Shown: piece after piece, positions 33,859-43,127 of the stretch
How positions within the stretch are numbered: the stretch's first letter is position 1
Layout of the letters: each line of letters opens with the position of its first letter
NCBI GenBank assembly: GCA_902596785.1
Contig: CACJVG010000005.1
Location: 1-58,442, forward strand
Source: an uncultured Pelagibacteraceae bacterium
GTDB taxonomy: Bacteria > Pseudomonadota > Alphaproteobacteria > Pelagibacterales > Pelagibacteraceae
Length of the DNA stretch: 58,442 nt
Direction: 5' to 3'
Program-made: the position numbers and the translations under genes
The notes under the pieces: generated by a model
Database searches by the model: none
What the model was told of the DNA's origin: nothing
What the model saw: only the letters and a program-made list of their open reading frames with translations

Positions 33859-34971
33859 TTATCTAAATAAACCAAGGTCTTTTAGATCATTAAATGTGGT
33901 GAAAAACATCAATGATAACAACAAAAACAATCCGATTCGAAAAAAACCTTCTTGAGTTTTTTGAGACAAAGGCCTTCCTAAAACTTTCTCAAATGCATAA
34001 AACATTAAATGTCCTCCATCTAACATTGGTATTGGAAATAGATTAATAAGCCCTAAGCTTATTGAAATATAAGCCATCATACTAATAAATGCCAACACTC
34101 CGAAAGTAGCAACTTGTCCAGAAATTTTAGCAATTCTAATTGGGCCTCCCAATTGAGAAGTATCTGCTTTACCTAAAATCATTCCACCGATGTATTTTAA
34201 TGAGGAAACGCTTACAAAATAAACCTCATAACCTGCATGATATAAAGCCTGTGCAGGTCCTAATTTTACATGGTTAACTTTATTATTGTAGGCACCAAGC
34301 TTAATACCTACCATTCTTTTATTTATTTTATTCCCTAATCCATCATCACCTTCAACAATATTAGGTTTTACTTTTAGAATTAATTCATCATAGGAACGCT
34401 TAACTTTGAAATCTATAAAATCACCTGTAGACATAGTGATAAACTTAGAAACTTCCATAATACTTTTAACTTCATTACCGTCTATTTCTAAAATTATATC
34501 TTCGGCTTTTAGCCCTCCTACCATTGCTGGACTATCTTTTTGAACTTCATTTATGACTGCAGGAGTAAAATCTTTACCTATAAAGGTATAAATTGAAAAA
34601 AATATTACTAAAGCTAGTAAAAAATTAGCTAAAGGGCCCCCAAATACAATTAAAACTCTTTGGTACAAGGGTTTTAAAATAAACAATTTTTCCCTTTCCT
34701 CTTCGTTATATTTTTCTAAAATTTCTTGATGATCAGCTTGTGAATAAACATTCCTATCTCCAAAAAATTTTACATATCCACCAAGAGGAATTGCGCATAT
34801 TTTCCATCTTGTGCCAGATTTATCATTCCAACCAAATAACTCTTTACCGAAACCAATTGAAAAATCTGTAACACCTACTCCATATTTTCTTGCAAAATAG
34901 TAGTGTCCATATTCATGTATAAAAACGACTACTAAAATAAGAATTAAAAATGGAATTATATAACTAAGCAT
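33859..34971 (-). CDS. rseP: RseP-like site-2 zinc metalloprotease
   Basis: A 370-residue M50 membrane protease. The zinc site is HEYGH at 19-23 (FIHEYGHYYFARKYG), with the third ligand in NLFPIPMLDGGHLM near the C-terminus. One PDZ domain spans about 120-205 (SPAMVGGLKAEDIILEIDG). It cuts transmembrane anti-sigma factors or leftover signal peptides. In many proteobacteria it sits between dxr and bamA, which are not here. Length is somewhat below the two-PDZ E. coli form but normal for alphaproteobacteria. A separate paralogue elsewhere cannot be excluded. Confidence 0.88.
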   Translation of the reverse strand: MLSYIIPFLILILVVVFIHEYGHYYFARKYGVGVTDFSIGFGKELFGWNDKSGTRWKICAIPLGGYVKFFGDRNVYSQADHQEILEKYNEEEREKLFILKPLYQRVLIVFGGPLANFLLALVIFFSIYTFIGKDFTPAVINEVQKDSPAMVGGLKAEDIILEIDGNEVKSIMEVSKFITMSTGDFIDFKVKRSYDELILKVKPNIVEGDDGLGNKINKRMVGIKLGAYNNKVNHVKLGPAQALYHAGYEVYFVSVSSLKYIGGMILGKADTSQLGGPIRIAKISGQVATFGVLAFISMMAYISISLGLINLFPIPMLDGGHLMFYAFEKVLGRPLSQKTQEGFFRIGLFLLLSLMFFTTFNDLKDLGLFR

Positions 34972-35145
34972 AAATTTATATTTTAAGTTAATATTAAACT
35001 AATCACAACCTCACAATCACCAATAATACTGATACTTTTTGTCTTTTGTACTCTTGATTAGTGTAGTTTGGAGTATTCAAAACTAACAATCTACATTTCC
35101 ATATATATTTTTTAAAATTCATTGGTATATGAGGTATTTTTTTTA

Positions 35146-35628
35146 TTAGAATAAAAGAAAAAATAAAGTAACCAAAAAAGCAATAACTGTTCTTATATTA
35201 TTAAAGTAATTCCATTTTGTTTCAAAATTTTTACGCTCTTCGTTTAATGATTGCAAATTAGTCGAATTAATATCAATTTTTTGAATACGTCTATTAAGAG
35301 GTAAATGAATTATTATTGTAATAGCTTGCACGCCTATCAAATAAACTAAGCTCACAAATATTATTTTCCATCCCTCTAATATGCCTAAAGTAAATATTGA
35401 GATTATAATTGTACTTACAACAGATATTATGGAACCTACCCAAATTATAATGAAAATTGGTTGATTATTTTGAATAATCCCGTCTGTAACCTGAAATGCT
35501 TTGATAAATTCCTTATCGTCAAGTTTTGATAAACCTGGCATTACAACAATAGCATATGTGAGTATAAATCCAGTCACCAGAGAGCATAATAATGTAGAAA
35601 AAAATAATGATATGTTTAAAATTTCCAT
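35146..35628 (-). CDS. DUF1772 (anthrone oxygenase-like) membrane protein
   Basis: A 160-residue protein with four membrane segments. The pattern of N-terminal LVTGFILTYAIVVMPGLSKLDDKEFIKAFQ, the INQPIF-like NNQPIFIIIW, then LPLNRRI and a C-terminal WNYFNNIRT is the DUF1772 fingerprint. Fungal relatives include anthrone oxygenases; bacterial ones are mostly uncharacterised. It stands alone between the protease gene and the FrhB-like gene with over 100 bases on both sides. No function can be assigned. Confidence 0.8.
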   Translation of the reverse strand: MEILNISLFFSTLLCSLVTGFILTYAIVVMPGLSKLDDKEFIKAFQVTDGIIQNNQPIFIIIWVGSIISVVSTIIISIFTLGILEGWKIIFVSLVYLIGVQAITIIIHLPLNRRIQKIDINSTNLQSLNEERKNFETKWNYFNNIRTVIAFLVTLFFLLF

Positions 35629-35744
35629 TTTATTGATTAATGTTTTTCCTAATCATTTACAATTATGTACTCTTATTGAATCAAATCAAATCTTAGTCAA
35701 GAACCAATGTCATTGACGCGTATATGGAGCAAAAAAAAAGAACA

Positions 35745-36959
35745 TCAATTTCCTAATCTTTTTGCAACTCCTTGCTCTTGTTCTTTGTTGAACTCATCAT
35801 CATTTAAATTATACAACTCTTCTATTCTAAGGTTTTTAGTCTTAATTGTAGGCACATTTTTATTTTTCATTCCAAGATGTCTTGCGTAAACAGCTTGTTT
35901 TTTACTTGTTTGATGAGGTTGAAAATCTTTAATGTCTTCAATGGTTACTTTATCTCCTTTAACAAGGTATCCACTTTCAACAGCTTCATTAAAAACTTTA
36001 ATTCCTTTTTTAGTTCTCATTACTGCAGCATTAAACCCTTCATCTTCTCCTTTAGGTGAACCCCCTCTCCAAGTATCTAAAGCTGCAATATCAGAACTTT
36101 CTCCTATCGCATCGGGGCAAATTTTGCATCTAAAGGGAACTTTCCAATTACTTTCATCACCCCAAAAAGAATTATAATCTTTATCAAACTCTCTTTGATC
36201 TTTTGTTTTGATATACATTCTTCCAGGGTTACCAAATCCTCTGTATCTAAATTCTTCTAACTCTTCTTCTTTAACATCAAAGCTATCAATAAATTCTTGT
36301 GATTTTGTAAGTTCTTGAAAGCCCCCACAAACAAGTGTGAATATATATTTACAATACTGATCAACTCTTTGATCTGATTTAGCGAGTAATTTGATAGCTC
36401 CTGCATCACAGGGTTTTCCAACAAAAGCAAAGGTTTGTTTTTTATCTAAAGCTTTATGAAATTCACTTAAAGGTGAGGATGGACCATATCTTGATCTACT
36501 TTCACAGTTAATTAAGTCCTCTTTATTATAACTATATTTTACAATGTTTCGCATAGGGTTATCTTTGTCCCCTGCTGTATGCATAATAAAGTCAACTTTC
36601 TTTTTTTCTAATAAATATAAAGACAAACCATTTAACAAACCTCCTGTAGAACTTTGAAATCTAATCTTTGGATCTGTGGACCATGAATAATATAAATCAA
36701 AATAATTTCCCCAAACCAAATCTTTATTGGATCCCTCATTTTCCTCATGATCTTCAGGTCCTTCAGCAATAACTCCAGGACAGACTTTTTTAATTTCCTC
36801 TAAAGTTTCATTTGTAATTGTTATTAATTCTTTAGGTTCTAAATTACCTTTGTCACTCATCTCCATTTCAAGAGAATTTCCTGCAATACTTTTACAAAGA
36901 CCACAGCCAATACAAAGGCCATTCTTTACAATATCATCTAAAGAATTAATTTTTGTCAT
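35745..36959 (-). CDS. FrhB/FdhB family iron-sulfur flavoprotein
   Basis: A 404-residue protein of the coenzyme F420 hydrogenase/dehydrogenase beta subunit family. The N-terminal cluster site is C16-I-G-C19-G-L-C22, then a further Cys in KKVCPG. The C-terminal part has CKICPDAIGESSDIAALDTWRGG, a second cluster site. F420 is not made by SAR11, so the family name is misleading. A flavin and Fe-S reductase role, as in plant hydroxymethyl-chlorophyll reductase relatives, is more likely. It shares its first base with the aldolase gene stop and ends the four-gene cluster. Confidence 0.82.
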   Translation of the reverse strand: MTKINSLDDIVKNGLCIGCGLCKSIAGNSLEMEMSDKGNLEPKELITITNETLEEIKKVCPGVIAEGPEDHEENEGSNKDLVWGNYFDLYYSWSTDPKIRFQSSTGGLLNGLSLYLLEKKKVDFIMHTAGDKDNPMRNIVKYSYNKEDLINCESRSRYGPSSPLSEFHKALDKKQTFAFVGKPCDAGAIKLLAKSDQRVDQYCKYIFTLVCGGFQELTKSQEFIDSFDVKEEELEEFRYRGFGNPGRMYIKTKDQREFDKDYNSFWGDESNWKVPFRCKICPDAIGESSDIAALDTWRGGSPKGEDEGFNAAVMRTKKGIKVFNEAVESGYLVKGDKVTIEDIKDFQPHQTSKKQAVYARHLGMKNKNVPTIKTKNLRIEELYNLNDDEFNKEQEQGVAKRLGN

Positions 36960-37690
36960 TACTCTTTATAAGATGGGTCTTTTGCATCACATCTTCTAAG
37001 TAATGCTGGCCACTCGTTTAAACCTGGAGAAAATAAATCATATTGTTTTTGAGATAATTTCCACATCTCTTCTGTTGCTCTTTCAAGAGGTAAACCTGAT
37101 GCAGTTGCTTGTACTGCAACTTCACACATTCTAATTGCATAATACATATTCATAAAAGCCTCTCCTGCAGTAGCACCAACAGTAAGAAGACCATGGTTCT
37201 TCATTATCAAAACCTTGTTGTCTCCCATGTTTTCAGCAATTCGAACTCTCTCATCTTTATTAATCGATAAGCCTTCCCACTCATGGTAACCAACTTTTCC
37301 ATAAAGCATTGAACTATCTTGAACTAAATGAGGAATACCATCTTTCAATGCAGTTGCAGCCAAAGCTGAAGGAGGATGTGCGTGAAAGACAAATTTAGCA
37401 TTTGGATGATTTAGATGAATAGCACTATGAATAATAAAACCTGCGGTATTAGCTTTTTCAGGTCCTTCTAAAACTTTACCATGTTCATCTACTTTAATTA
37501 GGTTTGATGCTTTTACTTCTTCATATAACAACCCCATCTCATGCATAAAAAAAGTATGATCCGTTCCTGGTGCTCTTGCAGTTATATGGTTCCAAACCGT
37601 ATCATCCCAACCCATCATATTGGTTAATCTAAACATGGCAGCAAGATCTACTCTTACTTTCCAATCTGCTTCGCTTATATTGTTTTTCAT
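36959..37690 (-). CDS. Class II aldolase/adducin family protein
   Basis: A 243-residue class II aldolase/adducin domain. Zinc histidines are in FVFHAHPPSALAA (HAH) and IMKNHGLLTVGATAGEA. The N-terminal GWDDTVWNHITARAPG is typical of the adducin-like branch. It may cleave or epimerise a hydroxy-acid, or act as a decarboxylase similar to OtnC. It overlaps the dehydrogenase (four bases) and the FrhB-like gene (one base). The HIBADH-like and PhyH neighbours suggest a catabolic route. Substrate is unknown. Confidence 0.85.
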   Translation of the reverse strand: MKNNISEADWKVRVDLAAMFRLTNMMGWDDTVWNHITARAPGTDHTFFMHEMGLLYEEVKASNLIKVDEHGKVLEGPEKANTAGFIIHSAIHLNHPNAKFVFHAHPPSALAATALKDGIPHLVQDSSMLYGKVGYHEWEGLSINKDERVRIAENMGDNKVLIMKNHGLLTVGATAGEAFMNMYYAIRMCEVAVQATASGLPLERATEEMWKLSQKQYDLFSPGLNEWPALLRRCDAKDPSYKE

Positions 37691-38583
37691 CTTCCCTCCT
37701 TTGAAAAAGTTAATTTATTATTTTGTTCTAAAAGTTTAATCACTTTTAAGTGATTAGAATTTGGTCCATATTGTTTAATTGCTTTGTTATAAATTTTTGA
37801 AGTTAAATTCATTATTGGTAGTTTTAATTTTTGAAGTTTAATAATTTCATTAGCAAGATTTAAATCTTTCATCGATAAACCTAAAAAGAAAGATGGATCA
37901 TAATCACCATTAATCATGTTAGGGCCGTATCTTGTTGAAGTATAACCACCACTTGCACTTTTATCGATAATCTCTAACATTGTTTTTGGTTTAATCCCTG
38001 ACTTTACTCCAAGCATCAAAGACTCTGAGAGTGATAAATAGTTTAAATAACAAAGGCTAACTTGTGCAATTTTAGCAGCATAACCAGCACCTGGTTTATT
38101 TAGATAATAGATGTTTTTACCCAGTATATTAAAGACAAACTTAAGCTTATTAACTGTCTTTTTATTACCTCCAATAAATATTGATAAGTCTCCTGACTGA
38201 GCCTTTAAATTTCCACCTGATATCGTTGCATCAACAAATTGATTTATTTTTTTACTTAACTTTTGTTTTAAAAGATTAAAGCAAGTTAAAGAATTAGTAG
38301 AACAATCAATCCAAATTTTATTTTTAACTAATTGATCAATGATTTTACCTTTACCAATTGATAATGCTTTAATTTGTTTTGGTCCAGGAACGCAGGTAAC
38401 AATTACATCAGAAAACTTGATTAATTCATCTAATGAGCTTGTTGCTTTTCCTTTTTTAGATTTAAATTCTTTTAAAGATTTAGGACTTACGTCATAACCC
38501 AATAAATCTATTCTTTTAGATTTATGTAAGCTTAATGCCATCGGCATACCCATATTTCCTAAACCAATAAAACCTATATTCAT
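37687..38583 (-). CDS. NAD(P)-dependent beta-hydroxyacid dehydrogenase (HIBADH-like)
   Basis: A 298-residue enzyme. The Rossmann start IGFIGLGNMGMPMALSL is diagnostic, with ATISGGNLKAQSGDLSIFIGG as the substrate motif and the catalytic Lys in GAGYAAKIAQ. It oxidises a beta-hydroxyacid such as 3-hydroxyisobutyrate, tartronate semialdehyde or tetronate. Being in a cluster with an aldolase suggests a tetronate-type substrate as in LtnD/OtnC systems, but the kinase of that pathway is missing. It overlaps the aldolase by four bases. No strong clue to the exact substrate. Confidence 0.87.
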   Translation of the reverse strand: MNIGFIGLGNMGMPMALSLHKSKRIDLLGYDVSPKSLKEFKSKKGKATSSLDELIKFSDVIVTCVPGPKQIKALSIGKGKIIDQLVKNKIWIDCSTNSLTCFNLLKQKLSKKINQFVDATISGGNLKAQSGDLSIFIGGNKKTVNKLKFVFNILGKNIYYLNKPGAGYAAKIAQVSLCYLNYLSLSESLMLGVKSGIKPKTMLEIIDKSASGGYTSTRYGPNMINGDYDPSFFLGLSMKDLNLANEIIKLQKLKLPIMNLTSKIYNKAIKQYGPNSNHLKVIKLLEQNNKLTFSKEGR

Positions 38584-38584
38584 A

Positions 38585-39427
38585 TCAATCCATTAACCCA
38601 TCTACCTCAACATTATTTCTCTCATAATGAATTGGAAGTGCTTTACCGTAAACTTGTTTAGAATGTTCAGGTTTATTTACTCTGTAACTATCTTTTACAT
38701 ATGTTGGTAATGCAATGTAACGAGAAGTATTCCCTTCTATTTTTGTTACTCTGTGCATAGAAAATCTTCCTTTAAATATTTGAAGATCACCTGGCTGAAG
38801 GTCTAATGATTTAACTTTGTCTCTTGAACCTCGAAGAACTTTAGTAACCTCATCAAAGTTTTCATTTTCAACACTTCTTAAATCTGGTGAGTATTCAAAC
38901 AATCCGCCCTTTTCAGCTTTTTGAACTAAAATACTTAATGTAAATTCATTTCCATCAAAGTGCCAAGGAAAGTAATGATCCTTATGCATGATACTATATG
39001 GATTTTTTCCTAAAGGATCCGACCATCTATAAAGAGGAAAAACTCCTAAACTATCTGAAACAAATTTTAGCATTTCTTCAGACTCGTAAATTTTATTTAA
39101 ATCAGATTGCTCTTCTAAATCATCTGAATTGATGTATCCGCTTTCTCGAAATGAAAAAACTCTTTTTGGATGATCTTTAGATAAATTTTCATCATCTTTT
39201 GAAAAGTAAGGGTTATGATGATCTTTAGTCCAATGAGTTTTAGGAAGATTTCTTTCAACTTCTTCCTTCATTCTTTTCAAAGATTCGCTAAGTACAAATT
39301 TTGGAAGTACACAGCATCCGTCTTTATCAAGTAGCTTTCTATTTTTAACAATTAAATCTTTATACTCTCTAGATCCTGTCTGATCAATTGGGTAATCTCT
39401 TAAGTTTACAATATTTTTTATTTCCAT
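38585..39427 (-). CDS. Phytanoyl-CoA dioxygenase-like Fe(II)/2-oxoglutarate enzyme
   Basis: A 280-residue PhyH-type enzyme. The metal site is seen as HFDG (WHFDGNEFTLSI) and the distal His in GRFSMHRVTKIEG, followed by the 2-oxoglutarate arginine in TSRYIAL. It hydroxylates a small organic substrate. A strong AAAGGAGA ribosome site precedes the ATG, so it opens the four-gene cluster. The next gene begins one base after its stop. Substrate cannot be told; PhyH relatives act on acyl-CoAs, amino acids and phosphonates. Confidence 0.83.
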   Translation of the reverse strand: MEIKNIVNLRDYPIDQTGSREYKDLIVKNRKLLDKDGCCVLPKFVLSESLKRMKEEVERNLPKTHWTKDHHNPYFSKDDENLSKDHPKRVFSFRESGYINSDDLEEQSDLNKIYESEEMLKFVSDSLGVFPLYRWSDPLGKNPYSIMHKDHYFPWHFDGNEFTLSILVQKAEKGGLFEYSPDLRSVENENFDEVTKVLRGSRDKVKSLDLQPGDLQIFKGRFSMHRVTKIEGNTSRYIALPTYVKDSYRVNKPEHSKQVYGKALPIHYERNNVEVDGLMD

Positions 39428-39700
39428 AATTCTCCTTTAATTAAAATTAATTTTTTAAATAAAGAAGTGATTACAATTTCGTGGGCGTTGAAGAATTTAT
39501 ATGATTTTTACAGTCTATTTTTTGAAGTAATAAATTAAATAGATTAGATGATAACTTCGTACTCAAGCCAACTCTAGCTAGTCTATGACAATGAGTAAAA
39601 AGGTTAAGATTCATAATCAAACGGTATTATATTTTCTACTCCAGGTAAACAAATTTTAGTTATAAAATAATCGAAAATTACATTATTATAGAGAGAAATA

Positions 39701-40186
39701 ATGCCGTCATTTGATGTAATAAGCAAAATTAATTATCAAGAATTTGATAATGCTTTAGCTAATTGTTTAAGAGAAATCAGTAACCGTTATGATTTTAAAG
39801 GACTTCATATTTCAATTGAACGAAAAGATAAAACGGTGACTACCAATGCCCCTGATGAATTAAAATTAAAGCAAGTAAATGAATTATTACAAACCCATTT
39901 AGTTAGAAGAAAAGTAGATCCAAGGGTTTTAGAAGTTAAAAGTTCTGAAGGAGCGTCAGGAGGATCTATTAGACAAGTCAGTGAATTAAAAGAGGGAATT
40001 AGCCAAGAAAATGCTAAAAAAGTTATTGCTGACATTAAAAAACTTAAACTTAAAATTCAAATTAAAATCCAAGGCGATGAATTAAGAGTAGATGGGAAAA
40101 AGAAAGATGATCTTCAAGAAGCTATCGCTGCACTCAAAGCAATTGATATAGGTCTTCCAATTGATTTTGTAAATTTTAGAGACTAA
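39701..40186 (+). CDS. yajQ: YajQ family protein
   Basis: A 161-residue YajQ protein at the usual length. It starts MPSFDVISKINYQEFDNALA and contains NRYDFKGLHISIERKD, with the internal repeat ending ISQENAKKVIADIKKLKLKIQ. YajQ binds nucleotides and nucleic acids, and in Xanthomonas is a cyclic-di-GMP effector. It has AGAGAG before the ATG. The 273-base gap upstream shared with the PhyH gene shows no further gene or clear RNA motif. It abuts the convergent YedK gene with no gap. Confidence 0.94.
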   Translation: MPSFDVISKINYQEFDNALANCLREISNRYDFKGLHISIERKDKTVTTNAPDELKLKQVNELLQTHLVRRKVDPRVLEVKSSEGASGGSIRQVSELKEGISQENAKKVIADIKKLKLKIQIKIQGDELRVDGKKKDDLQEAIAALKAIDIGLPIDFVNFRD

Positions 40187-40807
40187 TTAAACTTTTTGAA
40201 TTAAAGAAGCGCTGTTATTTGTAGGTTTATTAACATCTTTTGATACTTCATAAAAAATTAAATTAGGAATTTTACGTTCTTTTAAAAACGCAGAACCTTG
40301 TAATTCTAAATTTAAATAACGATTAATATCAGCTTGGTTTAAAATAACTGGTTGTCTATGATGAATTTCATTTATATTTTCTTTTGCTTCTTCTGTAATT
40401 AAACAAAACTGATCATTTTCAAAGATTCCAGCAAAATAAATAGGATTTGTATCTTCACGAGTAAAATAATGGGGAGTTTTTTCTTTCTCTTCTCTTTTCC
40501 ATTCATAAAAACCATCTGCAACCGCAACGCATCTGTTATTTTTAATCAATTTTTTAAAAGAAACTTTTTCATCAATGGTCTCTAATCTTGCATTAATTAA
40601 AGCTTTAAAATCTTTATCTTTAGCCCATCCTGGAACTAAACCCCATTGTAGATTTTCTAAAGTATTTCCATTTTTGTATTTTTTTATTACAGGCAGTTTT
40701 TGATATGGATGAGCATTATAATTTTCAGTATCCTCAACCTGAATTGCAGATTTGACTAATTTATTTGTTTTTGTTACAGGGTTTTTTACTACGTATCTTC
40801 CGCACAT
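40187..40807 (-). CDS. HMCES/YedK abasic-site protein
   Basis: A 206-residue SRAP-domain protein. Catalytic Cys2 follows the start (MCGRYV). NARLETI, DGFYEWKR with the catalytic Glu, and the HHRQPVIL histidine are the other active residues. It forms a stable link with abasic sites in single-stranded DNA and shields them. It overlaps the TPR gene by one base. The stop abuts yajQ. All key residues are kept, so it should be active in DNA protection. Confidence 0.93.
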   Translation of the reverse strand: MCGRYVVKNPVTKTNKLVKSAIQVEDTENYNAHPYQKLPVIKKYKNGNTLENLQWGLVPGWAKDKDFKALINARLETIDEKVSFKKLIKNNRCVAVADGFYEWKREEKEKTPHYFTREDTNPIYFAGIFENDQFCLITEEAKENINEIHHRQPVILNQADINRYLNLELQGSAFLKERKIPNLIFYEVSKDVNKPTNNSASLIQKV

Positions 40808-41355
40808 TATATTGTTTGCTGTTTCATTAATTCTTCTATTTGCTTGATCATTATTTTAGGTGATCTCATTGCAGGATAAATTTCTTGTGCTTGCTCATAA
40901 CTTCTTATTGCCTTTTCATAATTCTTAAGTTGAATATTTACTAAACCCTGACCTGCTAAAGCACCAAAGTGTCTTTGTTCTAAGGCTAATACTTGATCTA
41001 TATCATCTTGAGATTTTTGAAATTCTCCTAGCATATAAAGTACAGTTGCTCTTTTATTCCACGCCTCAGCCCAATTTTGATCAAGATTAATAACTTCAGT
41101 AAAAATATCTTTTGCTTTAATATAGTTTTGATCTCTCACAAATTGAGAGCCCTCTTCTAATCTCGCAGTGAGTTTTTCATCTGTTGGATGTGTGCTCCAT
41201 AAAGCCCAAATTTCTTGTTCAATTATAAAAGCTACTTTTGATTTATTTGCTTTTAACTCATTAAATAATTGGTTCAGTCTAGTATCTCTTTCGTTTGCTA
41301 AAGAACTAACTTGTGAAAATAAATAAAACAAAATTACTAAGAATAATTTTTTCAT
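40807..41355 (-). CDS. Periplasmic TPR protein
   Basis: A 182-residue protein with a signal peptide (1-20, cut near SLANE) and tetratricopeptide repeats from about 75: YIKAKDIFTEVINLDQNWAEAWNKRATV, then LGEFQKSQDDIDQVLALEQRHFGALAGQGLV, each of standard 34-residue length. TPR domains mediate protein contacts. It shares its final base with the YedK start. No partner is suggested by neighbours. Exported, function unknown. Confidence 0.8.
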   Translation of the reverse strand: MKKLFLVILFYLFSQVSSLANERDTRLNQLFNELKANKSKVAFIIEQEIWALWSTHPTDEKLTARLEEGSQFVRDQNYIKAKDIFTEVINLDQNWAEAWNKRATVLYMLGEFQKSQDDIDQVLALEQRHFGALAGQGLVNIQLKNYEKAIRSYEQAQEIYPAMRSPKIMIKQIEELMKQQTI

Positions 41356-41395
41356 ATTGAGATATTATCAAATATTAGAATTAGAGTCTTTGGTC

Positions 41396-41851
41396 TTAAG
41401 TGTCTTTGTTGTTATTTTTACAACTATAAAAAGAAATATCTTTTTCTTTTTCCTCTTGTTTTATATTGGTTGTAATTTCGTGAATAAGTTCACCTGTTTT
41501 TCTAGTATAGACTGCAGACTCAGAATAATTCCTCTCTTTGTCGAATGCTTGAATTAAAAATATATCCTTATTTGAAATTTTAACCTCTAAATCAATATTA
41601 TTAAAAAATTCTGATAAATTTTTAATATTTAGAACATCTGGTGTTTTAGACTCGATTATTAACTTATTAATATCTTTTCTTTTAATTTGATCTTTTGTGA
41701 AAGATTCAAAGTTATGGTCTGGATTTTTTAAAATTACTTTTTCAAATTTACAATTTAAGTTCAAATCAGAATTTAGTGTAATATTTGTATTTTGAGCTTG
41801 AGCAAAACTAAAAGAACATAATAAGCTAAATATTGATAGAAAGATTTTCAT
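41396..41851 (-). CDS. Exported hypothetical protein
   Basis: A 151-residue protein with a clean signal peptide (MKIFLSIFSLLCSFSFAQAQ). The mature part is charged and has Cys35 and Cys145, which could form a disulfide in the periplasm. I do not recognise a domain. It lies one base before tesA in the transcription direction reversed, i.e. directly downstream of it on the same strand, so they are likely coexpressed. Not a known envelope enzyme. Confidence 0.65.
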   Translation of the reverse strand: MKIFLSIFSLLCSFSFAQAQNTNITLNSDLNLNCKFEKVILKNPDHNFESFTKDQIKRKDINKLIIESKTPDVLNIKNLSEFFNNIDLEVKISNKDIFLIQAFDKERNYSESAVYTRKTGELIHEITTNIKQEEKEKDISFYSCKNNNKDT

Positions 41852-42463
41852 TTAATTAATTATATTAATAATAGTTTTTTTAATTGTTTCACTTACTTTA
41901 ATTGTTCCATCTTTGTTGGGGTGTATACCGTCTTGTTGATTCAAACTTGGATTAAGTGCCACACCTTCAAGAAGAAATGGGATTAATGCTAAATTATACT
42001 TTTTTGATAATTTTGGATAAATAGCATCAAACTCTTTTTTATATTTTTCCCCATGAGTATCTGGCGCTACCATTCCAGCTAAAATAATTTTAATTTGTTT
42101 ATTCTGAGCAACTTTTATTATTTGTTCTAAATTTCTTTCTGTTTCCTCTGGTTGGATTCCTCTAAGCATATCATTAGCTCCTAATCCTAAAATAATTAAA
42201 TCAATACCTGGCTCTGATAAACTCCAATCTGCTCTATTCAATCCACCTGATGATGTGCTTCCAGAGACACTTCCATTAATGACTTTAATATTTAACCCAG
42301 CTTGTTTAAGATTGTTTTCTAAAACTATTGATAAATGATGTTCTTTAGGTAATCCATATCCAGCCATCAAACTATCACCAAACAAAACTACCTTTTCTAT
42401 TGCACTTGCGTTTATGTGCACTAGAAAGATTATTAAAATTTTTATAAATATAGTTTTACTCAT
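41852..42463 (-). CDS. tesA: TesA-type periplasmic GDSL esterase/lysophospholipase
   Basis: A 203-residue SGNH hydrolase. Signal peptide 1-21, then GDSL at 29-32 with Ser31, GANDMLRG as block III and DGIHPNKDG with the Asp/His pair. It hydrolyses thioesters and lysophospholipids in the periplasm. The start at 42463 is chosen because it leaves a clean signal peptide; a start 17 codons upstream is open but gives an odd N-terminus. The ATG shares CATG with the ybbA start on the other strand. TesA next to YbbA/YbbP is a conserved arrangement, also in E. coli. Confidence 0.9.
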   Translation of the reverse strand: MSKTIFIKILIIFLVHINASAIEKVVLFGDSLMAGYGLPKEHHLSIVLENNLKQAGLNIKVINGSVSGSTSSGGLNRADWSLSEPGIDLIILGLGANDMLRGIQPEETERNLEQIIKVAQNKQIKIILAGMVAPDTHGEKYKKEFDAIYPKLSKKYNLALIPFLLEGVALNPSLNQQDGIHPNKDGTIKVSETIKKTIINIIN

Positions 42464-43127
42464 GAGTACTCTTCTTAAATTAAAAAAAATAAATCTCAAA
42501 TACCAAACTGGCAAAGATAGTATCAGTGTTTTAAAGAATATTGATTTAAATATTAAGAAAAAAGAAACTGTTTCAGTAGTTGGAGAAAGTGGCTCAGGGA
42601 AAACAAGTTTAATAATGTTAATTGGTGGCTTAGAAAAACCTACTTCTGGTAAAATAATTTTTAATGATCAAGAAATAACAGGCCTTAGTGAAGATGAAGT
42701 GTCGGAGATAAGAAAGAAAAATATTGGAATAATATTTCAGTCGTTTTATTTAATTCCTAATTACACAGCAGTTGAAAATGTTGCTTTAACACTTGAACTT
42801 AATAATTTTAAAAATCCAGAAAAAGAAGCTAAAATTTTATTAGATCGTTTTGGTTTGAAACATCGTTTTAATAATTTACCAAGTCAATTATCAGGTGGTG
42901 AACAGCAACGGGTTGCTATAGCTAGAGCAATTGCGATGAAACCAGAATTAATCTTAGCAGATGAACCAACAGGAAACTTAGATACTGAAAATTCTATCAT
43001 GATTGCAAATATTTTATTTAAGTATGTCAAAGAAGAAGGTTCGTCTTTAATCATGGTAACCCATGATCCTAAACTTGCCGACAAAGCTAAAAGAAAAATA
43101 AAAATTAAAGATGGAAAAATTAAATAA
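42462..43127 (+). CDS. ybbA: YbbA-like ABC transporter ATPase
   Basis: A 221-residue ATPase of the LolD/MacB type. Walker A GESGSGKTSL at 41-50, signature LSGGEQQRVA and Walker B LILADEPTGNLD are complete. With YbbP it likely forms an envelope lipid or lipoprotein export complex. The start at 42462 gives MSTLLKLKKINLKY, typical for the family; an in-frame start 16 codons earlier is unlikely. It begins within the same CATG as the tesA start on the opposite strand. It overlaps ybbP by 17 bases. Confidence 0.92.
   Translation: MSTLLKLKKINLKYQTGKDSISVLKNIDLNIKKKETVSVVGESGSGKTSLIMLIGGLEKPTSGKIIFNDQEITGLSEDEVSEIRKKNIGIIFQSFYLIPNYTAVENVALTLELNNFKNPEKEAKILLDRFGLKHRFNNLPSQLSGGEQQRVAIARAIAMKPELILADEPTGNLDTENSIMIANILFKYVKEEGSSLIMVTHDPKLADKAKRKIKIKDGKIK

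Noticed and set aside
35745-36959. F420-dependent hydrogenase subunit
   Set aside because: The family name comes from archaeal enzymes. No F420 synthesis or hydrogenase genes are present, so a general Fe-S flavoprotein is the safer call.
39428-39700. tRNA or riboswitch in the gap before yajQ
   Set aside because: No T-loop GTTCNANNC, no cloverleaf arms and no known riboswitch core could be found. It looks like a plain divergent promoter region.
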